Source: a bacterium (lineage in GTDB: Bacteria; UBP6; JAFGXH01). From it: DNA of 39,611 bases. Each line of letters begins with the position of its first letter. Positions within the stretch are counted from its first letter, which is position 1. Below, piece by piece: positions 34,633 to 39,611 of this stretch. Position numbers and translations under genes: made by a program. The stretch is from positions 1-39,611 of the forward strand of contig JAMOQH010000108.1 in assembly GCA_027064085.1 (NCBI GenBank), given 5' to 3'. The notes beneath the pieces are model-generated. The model had not been told where the DNA came from and did no database searches. It saw nothing but the letters and a program-made list of their open reading frames with translations.

Positions 34633-35769
34633 TTATAAAGAAAGAAAGAAATCATGGTCTATTTTATCAATTAAATTCTCTTTAATAATACCAAGTTCAA
34701 ATTTCTTCATTGTATCAAAAATAAAAAACTTATCCATTAAAACAATATTTGTGCCATTAAGTTTTGTTTCTTCAATTGCTGAATTATCAAATTTTGAAGA
34801 TGTTAAAATAATTAAATTTCCATAACCGAATCTAGATAAAACACCCCTTGCTTCAATAATATTCTGTTTAGTTATCTCGTTTTTCCCTTTTCTTAAGAGT
34901 AGAATAAAATTTAATTCTGAAAGCCCTAACTTTTTGGTTAAAAAATAATATCCGGGAAGCTCTTTTATTGGCTTCATATTATATAAACCCAAACTATTAA
35001 GAAGTATTTTTGATAGCTTTTGAAATTTTTCAAGATTTAATCTATTAAACCAATTTATAATTTCCTTTTTAATTAATTTATCCCTAATTTTTAACTCTTC
35101 TTCTATTTTTAAGGCATTCTTCAATAATTCATTTGATTCAAGTAAAGAAATAGGAATAATTCCATCGTTAGTAACTAGAAATTCTGGTTTCTTTAAAGAT
35201 TTATTAAATTTATTTATTAATAAAATAATCTCATTAGAAGAAAGTTTGTTAATATCAAATAAATTATCATTTTCAATAATTTTAATAATTTCTACTAAAG
35301 TATAATATTTAAATTTATTTTTTTTCAGCATATACTCAAGAATTTTTTTAGCTATTTGAGTTTTATCCCTAAGTTTAAAATCTACTTTTACTACAGTAGA
35401 ATTAGAAAAATATTGTTTACTATATATCTGCTTAGAATATTCTGAAATATTCTTAATTTCCTCTAAATTAGTTTTATCTTTCTTTTTTTTCTCTTTTAAA
35501 AGTTCTATTCTTTTTTTAGGCTTCTTATCTTTGGATTTTAAATTTTTACTATGATATTCTTTTAAAATAAAAAAGCCTGGCCTTATTACTGAAATCACAG
35601 AATTTTTATTTTTAACTTCCAACTTTAATGACTCTAGCATTCTTTTTTCAGGACTAGCACCTAAAAAATCAAGTAACTCCCCAGTTAACGCAATTGAAGT
35701 TATTTTTTTGTAATGCAGAGGCTTTTTATTTTCAGTTAAAACCTTAATTGCCGCATCTTTAAAATTCAT
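34633..35769 (-). CDS. HARE-HTH protein with degenerate Mrr-like C-terminal domain
   Basis: 378 residues. Residues 1-72 form a HARE-HTH domain (FKDAAIKVLTENKKPLHYKKITSIAL...GFFIL), a DNA-binding winged helix found in restriction enzymes, RNA polymerase delta subunit and ASXL proteins. A basic Lys-rich linker (80-110) follows. The last 120 residues resemble the Mrr restriction-endonuclease fold (LEKFQKLSKILLNSLGLYN; VLSRFGYGNLIILTSSKFDNSAIEE; IVLMDKFFI), but the Asp and QxK catalytic positions look lost (LLLRKGK), so it is probably not a nuclease. AAGGA precedes the ATG. It overlaps coaX by 11 bases. Role: perhaps DNA binding/transcription. Confidence 0.6.
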   Translation of the reverse strand: MNFKDAAIKVLTENKKPLHYKKITSIALTGELLDFLGASPEKRMLESLKLEVKNKNSVISVIRPGFFILKEYHSKNLKSKDKKPKKRIELLKEKKKKDKTNLEEIKNISEYSKQIYSKQYFSNSTVVKVDFKLRDKTQIAKKILEYMLKKNKFKYYTLVEIIKIIENDNLFDINKLSSNEIILLINKFNKSLKKPEFLVTNDGIIPISLLESNELLKNALKIEEELKIRDKLIKKEIINWFNRLNLEKFQKLSKILLNSLGLYNMKPIKELPGYYFLTKKLGLSELNFILLLRKGKNEITKQNIIEARGVLSRFGYGNLIILTSSKFDNSAIEETKLNGTNIVLMDKFFIFDTMKKFELGIIKENLIDKIDHDFFLSL

Positions 35770-36538
35770 TTTTATTCCTTTTATTAAAAATTATATTTAA
35801 ACCATTTAAAGTTAAATCTTTTTCAACAATTTCAATTGTCTCAGATAGCTCATCTATAATAGAAGCCAATCCGCCAGTTGCTAAAACTTTAAATTTCTCT
35901 TTTTTATATTCATTTTTTATTTTGTTTACTATTCCATCAACTAAAGCCGCATATCCATAAGTTAAACCTGATTGTATAGAGTGTATTGTTGTTGTTCCAA
36001 CAATAGAAGGAGGCCGTTCTATTTCAACTTTTGGTAACTTCGATGTATTTAAAAATAATGCTTCTTTAGCTATTTTTATACCTGGAGTAATCACTCCACC
36101 AATATACTCTCCTTTTGATGAAATAACATCAAAAGTTGTTGCTGTTCCAAAATCAATTATAATTAATGCTTGTTTATACTTTTCAAATCCTGAAACTGAA
36201 TTTATTATCCTATCAATTCCAACATGCTCAGGAGGATTATAAAGATTTTTTATTCCAAATTTATCACCTGAACTAAGAACATTAGGCAAAATCTTAAAAT
36301 ATTTTCTAAAGGTATTTTTAAGGTGAAACAACAAGGGCGGAACAACCGAAGCAATAAGAATATTATTTATATCATTTTTACTTATTTCGTTTTCTCTTAA
36401 AATAGATAAAATTATTACAGCATACTCATCAGAGGAGCGGTTTATAAAAGTAGATATCCTAAATTGTAATAACAAAGAGTTTTTATCAAAAACACCAAAA
36501 ACAATATTGGTATTTCCAACATCACATACTAAAATCAT
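35759..36538 (-). CDS. coaX: Type III pantothenate kinase
   Basis: 259 residues, usual length. Phosphorylates pantothenate in the first step of coenzyme A synthesis, needing a monovalent cation. Motifs: the phosphate-1 loop CDVGNTNIVFG with Asp6, the PEHVGIDR segment, and IDFGTATTFDVIS, with YIGGVITPGI. Type III kinases are not feedback-inhibited by CoA. It sits 18 bases behind pilC and overlaps the HARE-HTH gene by 11 bases; a biotin ligase (birA), a frequent neighbour, is absent. Confidence 0.95.
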   Translation of the reverse strand: MILVCDVGNTNIVFGVFDKNSLLLQFRISTFINRSSDEYAVIILSILRENEISKNDINNILIASVVPPLLFHLKNTFRKYFKILPNVLSSGDKFGIKNLYNPPEHVGIDRIINSVSGFEKYKQALIIIDFGTATTFDVISSKGEYIGGVITPGIKIAKEALFLNTSKLPKVEIERPPSIVGTTTIHSIQSGLTYGYAALVDGIVNKIKNEYKKEKFKVLATGGLASIIDELSETIEIVEKDLTLNGLNIIFNKRNKNEF

Positions 36539-36556
36539 TCTTTTTTTCTCTATTAA

Positions 36557-37771
36557 CTACCCTGCTGCATTTCCCATTTGGAATATAGGCAAGTACATAA
36601 CAACAATCATACCACCAACAACCCCGCCAAGAACAACCATCATTATTGGCTCTATCATTGAAGTTAGCCCATCTACTGCTGCATCAACTTCTTCATCATA
36701 AAAATCTGCTATTTTGGTAAGCATAACATCAAGTGCACCAGCATTTTCACCAACTCCAATCATTTGGACAACAAGTGGTGGAAAAACCCCCGTTTCATTT
36801 AATGGTTGAGTTAACGAACGCCCCTCTGATACAGCCTTTTTAACTTTTAAAAGTGCCATCTCAATAACAAAGTTACCAGAAGACCTTGCTACTACTTCTA
36901 AGGCCTCAAGCAAATTTACTCCTGCACCTAAAAGAGTTGACATAGTTCTAGAAAATCTAGCAACAGCAACTTTTTTAAGAAGTGGCCCAAAAACAGGAAC
37001 TTTTATCATAAAAGAATCCCATATTTGAGAACCTTTTTTAGAGTTTTTCCATGTTTTAAAAACAAAAATAAAACCTGCAAAAGAACCAAATAAAAGCAAA
37101 GTATTAGCAACAATCCAATCAGATAAAGTAACTAAGAATTGAGTGGGAGCAGGAAGCTGACTATTCATGTTTGAAAAGATTGTTTTGAAAGTAGGAATAA
37201 TATAAATCATCATACCCGCAATAATAGCTAAGGCAACAAAAGAAACAATCATAGGATATTTTAAAGCAGCCTTAACTTTATGCTTTAAAGCCTCTGCTTT
37301 TTCAATATATTCAGAAAGCCTTGTCATTACATTGGCCATAATACCAGCAACCTCACCAGCTGCAACTAAATTTACATATAAGTTATCAAACACTTTAGGA
37401 TGTTTTTTTAAAGCATCAGGAAATGATTTACCTTGTTCCACATCTTCTCTTACTTCTTTAAGTACTTTTTTAAATGTAGGATTTTCAACCTGAGCACTCA
37501 ACATTTCTAAACCCTGTATTAGCGGCAGACCAGCATCTAGCATTGTTGCCATTTGCCTAGTAAAAACCATTAAGTCTTTATTTTGAATTTTAGGTGGAAA
37601 TAAGACAATTTCCATTGGTTTAGCTTTAATCTTTGTAGGAGTAACCCCTTGTGAGATTAAAAGTTTTTCAATATCATCTTTAGAATACCCTTCTACTTCA
37701 CCTGATTTAGCACCTTTGGCTGTTTGACCTTCCCATAGAAATATCTTTGTTTTCTTTTTTTTAGCAGGCAT
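36557..37771 (-). CDS. pilC: Type IV pilus inner-membrane platform protein PilC
   Basis: 404 residues, standard GspF/PilC length. Two GspF-type domains, each with a RQMATMLDAGLPLIQGLEML / SRTMSTLLGAGVNLLEALEV opening, three membrane helices (about 170-195, 220-240, 375-398), and the ending GMIVVMYLPIFQMGNAAG. It anchors the assembly ATPases PilB/PilT. The N-terminal FLWEGQTAKGAKSGEVEG matches PilC rather than GspF. It is separated from pilT by 21 kb and starts an operon with coaX; pilB and pilin genes are not here. AGGGG precedes the ATG. Confidence 0.93.
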   Translation of the reverse strand: MPAKKKKTKIFLWEGQTAKGAKSGEVEGYSKDDIEKLLISQGVTPTKIKAKPMEIVLFPPKIQNKDLMVFTRQMATMLDAGLPLIQGLEMLSAQVENPTFKKVLKEVREDVEQGKSFPDALKKHPKVFDNLYVNLVAAGEVAGIMANVMTRLSEYIEKAEALKHKVKAALKYPMIVSFVALAIIAGMMIYIIPTFKTIFSNMNSQLPAPTQFLVTLSDWIVANTLLLFGSFAGFIFVFKTWKNSKKGSQIWDSFMIKVPVFGPLLKKVAVARFSRTMSTLLGAGVNLLEALEVVARSSGNFVIEMALLKVKKAVSEGRSLTQPLNETGVFPPLVVQMIGVGENAGALDVMLTKIADFYDEEVDAAVDGLTSMIEPIMMVVLGGVVGGMIVVMYLPIFQMGNAAG

Positions 37772-37800
37772 AGTTCCCCTTTACTATTAAAGATGTTTAG

Positions 37801-37829
37801 ATAATATACAAATTGAACTAAAATGTCAA
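37801..37829 (-). promoter_or_regulatory. pilC promoter
   Basis: Minus strand TTGACA (37829-37824, perfect), 17 bases, TATTAT (37806-37801), with TG four bases before the -10 box. One of the strongest-looking promoters in the window. Confidence 0.7.
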
Positions 37830-37863
37830 TTTTTAATTGCTTTATTGCTCCATATAGAATTAA

Positions 37864-39387
37864 TTACAGTTTCACATATTTTAAATTTTCAATAATATCA
37901 CTTGCATTCATAAAGTCTTGATTTGTTTTTTGAGAAGCGATATCACCACTTAAAGCATGTAGATAAACAGCTACAATTGCACTCTCAAACGCAGTTAAAC
38001 CTCTAGCTAGGTATGTTCCTATCATCCCTGATAAAACATCTCCACTTCCTGCAGTAGCCATTCCTGGATTTCCAATATCGTTTATATAAATTTCTCCCAA
38101 AGAAGAAACAATAATTGTATTTTTCCCCTTTAAAACCAAGGTTATTCCATGCTCTATAGCATATTTTACTGCAATTTCTATTTTATTCTCTTCAATTTCT
38201 TTAACACTGTGCCTTGTAAGCCTTGAAAACTCTGCAATATGAGGCGTAAGTACAATTTCTTTATTTTTTAAACCATAAAATATGTTTTTTCCTGATTCGG
38301 ATATCAAGTTTAAACCATCTGCATCAATAATCATAGGAATATTTTCCATTCTGACTAAAAAAGTCAATAAATTAAAAACAGTTTCATTTTTTACTATTCC
38401 AGGGCCAAATACGATAGCTGTTTTCTTTTTTAAAAACTCTTTAAAAATAGTAAAATGTTCTGTATTTATTCCTAATTCATCTAATAAGCCAATAACCATT
38501 AACTCATCTAGAGAGGCATTAACTATACTTTCTTGACCAATAGTAGTAATAGCAGTAGCGATGCCTACTCCAGCTCTAAATGCAGCTTTTGCACTCATTA
38601 TTATCGCACCAGATTTTCCATGACTTCCACCAATTAACAATAAGTTTCCATTTTGATACTTATGGCTTTTACTGTCTCTTTTAGGAATCAAGCTTTTTAC
38701 TAACTTTAAGGAAATCAGCTTTACTGGTTCTATGTCAAATAAATCAAAAGCTTGTTTAGGAAATGAAACATCAAATAGAGATAATTCACCACAATACTCA
38801 GAGGCAAATAAATGTCCTAATTTTAAATTTCCATAAGTTGCCGTATAACTAGATTTAACGCTCACTCCCATAATATTACCAGTAGTTGCATTTACTCCAC
38901 TTGTAATATCTATAGAAAGAATAGGAAGTTTAGCATTATTCATTTCTTTGATTATAGTTTCAAATTTCCCTTTAATTTCACGGCTAAGTCCAATTCCAAA
39001 TACTGCATCTATTAAAAAGGTGTATTTTTCTTTTATATTTTTATTATTTTCCTTAAATTTCAAAAAACTACAATTTAAGTGTTTTAATATATTAAGATTT
39101 TTTAATGCATCTCCTTTATACTTAGTCATTGGAGCCATAAGCAACACATCAACATCATAATTAGCATTCAACAAATGCCTTGCCACAACAAATCCATCTC
39201 CTGCATTATTACCTACTCCAGCAATTACTAAAATCCGGTCATTTTTTTTCAATATATCATCTTTCAGCCACTGAGCTGTTTTAGCCCCTGCATTCTCCAT
39301 TAAAACAATTCCGTCAATTTTAAATTTTTTAATTGATATTTCATCTAATTTTTTAGCTTCAAGAGCATTTAAAACATAGTTATTCAT
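37864..39387 (-). CDS. nnr: Bifunctional NAD(P)H-hydrate epimerase / ADP-dependent dehydratase
   Basis: 507 residues. Repairs hydrated NADH and NADPH. The N-terminal domain (about 1-215) is the YjeF_N epimerase (VIAGVGNNAGDGFVVARHL, IDAVFGIGLSREI, SIDITSGVNATTG). The C-terminal domain (about 225-507) is the ribokinase-like dehydratase (LLIGGSHGKSGA, IDADGLNLIS, VLTPHIAEFSRL, and NPGMATAGSGDVLSGMIG). Full length, both active sites present. GAGGT precedes the ATG. Monocistronic, 93 bases upstream of the pilC gene start with its own promoter. Confidence 0.95.
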   Translation of the reverse strand: MNNYVLNALEAKKLDEISIKKFKIDGIVLMENAGAKTAQWLKDDILKKNDRILVIAGVGNNAGDGFVVARHLLNANYDVDVLLMAPMTKYKGDALKNLNILKHLNCSFLKFKENNKNIKEKYTFLIDAVFGIGLSREIKGKFETIIKEMNNAKLPILSIDITSGVNATTGNIMGVSVKSSYTATYGNLKLGHLFASEYCGELSLFDVSFPKQAFDLFDIEPVKLISLKLVKSLIPKRDSKSHKYQNGNLLLIGGSHGKSGAIIMSAKAAFRAGVGIATAITTIGQESIVNASLDELMVIGLLDELGINTEHFTIFKEFLKKKTAIVFGPGIVKNETVFNLLTFLVRMENIPMIIDADGLNLISESGKNIFYGLKNKEIVLTPHIAEFSRLTRHSVKEIEENKIEIAVKYAIEHGITLVLKGKNTIIVSSLGEIYINDIGNPGMATAGSGDVLSGMIGTYLARGLTAFESAIVAVYLHALSGDIASQKTNQDFMNASDIIENLKYVKL

Positions 39388-39415
39388 ATATATACCTCAA
39401 GAAAACACTTAGCTT

Positions 39416-39444
39416 ATTATAAATTATTTTAAAGAGAATAACAA
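39416..39444 (-). promoter_or_regulatory. Promoter of the NAD(P)HX repair gene
   Basis: Minus strand TTGTTA (39444-39439), 17 bases, TATAAT (39421-39416, perfect). Confidence 0.6.
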
Positions 39445-39493
39445 CATATTTTGTTTTTAAATTAAGAATTACAATTAAATAAAATTTCTCAAC

Positions 39494-39522
39494 TTGCACA
39501 TTTAAATAAAAGAAGTTATACT
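39494..39522 (+). promoter_or_regulatory. Promoter of the gene running off the window end
   Basis: TTGCAC (39494-39499), 17 bases, TATACT (39517-39522), then AGGAGG at about 39530-39535. Confidence 0.6.
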
Positions 39523-39539
39523 ATTATTAGGAGGTTTAA

Positions 39540-39611
39540 ATGGTAAAAAATAAGGATAAAAATAAAATAGAAAACCGTTATGATAAAATCTTAAAAGAGC
39601 TTTTAGATAAT
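39540..39611 (+). CDS. 5' end of an unidentified gene (partial)
   Basis: 24 codons are visible from an ATG with AGGAGG seven bases upstream and a good promoter before it. The peptide is highly charged (Lys, Asn, Asp), ending NRYDKILKELLDN, which looks like a helical N terminus. Too little is present to assign a family. Confidence 0.6.
   Translation, partial: MVKNKDKNKIENRYDKILKELLDN

Overview
The window is a stretch of ordinary bacterial chromosome, very AT-rich (A/T runs dominate even the coding regions), Gram-negative and densely packed. Evidence for a diderm is the set of signal-peptide beta-barrel proteins, lipoproteins with lipoboxes, and type IV pilus parts (PilT, PilC, a PilF/PilW-like TPR lipoprotein). 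MEP isoprenoid synthesis (Dxr), methylmalonyl-CoA epimerase, an SCP2 lipid carrier, and a giant Cys-rich lipoprotein with EGF-like modules and thrombospondin type 3 calcium repeats point to a low-GC lineage of the former Deltaproteobacteria (Myxococcota/Bdellovibrionota/Desulfobacterota-like). This placement is an inference; no rRNA gene is present. Several genes start at TTG.

Layout. 1-4500: an outer-membrane barrel gene, then convergently an operon (unknown protein, PilF-like lipoprotein, RodZ-like HTH membrane protein, RluA pseudouridine synthase, histidine phosphatase). 4600-8260: a VWA / SWIM zinc-finger pair resembling the E. coli yehP-yehQ pair but without the MoxR ATPase, followed by methylmalonyl-CoA epimerase; the VWA-SWIM gap holds four 28-bp tandem repeats and a hairpin. 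8390-10210: rlmD and a divergent SCP2 gene whose promoter carries a near-perfect FadR-type (TetR family) operator. 10380-13835: the 1150-residue Cys-rich lipoprotein. 13940-18727: pilT, a large TPR protein and dxr in one operon. 18718-20662: orphan ParA coupled to a beta-barrel protein. 20835-24804: SRPBCC protein, low-molecular-weight phosphatase, crotonase, DUF3943 protein, and rph on the other strand. 24887-25110: tRNA-His and tRNA-Leu. 25140-26967: a MATE exporter with an anomalous start region, overlapping a small P-loop kinase. 26968-27588: DUF134 and DUF5320-like genes behind a palindrome-bearing promoter. 27680-30905: map, then murD-ftsW on the other strand. 31037-33369: orphan hybrid histidine kinase. 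33370-37829: operon pilC-coaX-HARE-HTH protein-lipB-unknown. 37864-39444: bifunctional NAD(P)HX repair enzyme. A new gene begins at 39540 and runs off the end.

No complete insertion sequence, prophage, CRISPR array or recognisable defence island was found. The interest is in regulatory architecture (paired palindromes and operators lying in sigma70-type promoters), the odd MATE start, the 28-bp repeats, the nested repeats of the Cys-rich lipoprotein and a HARE-HTH protein with what looks like a decayed Mrr-like nuclease fold. No stretch longer than 300 bases lacks a gene.
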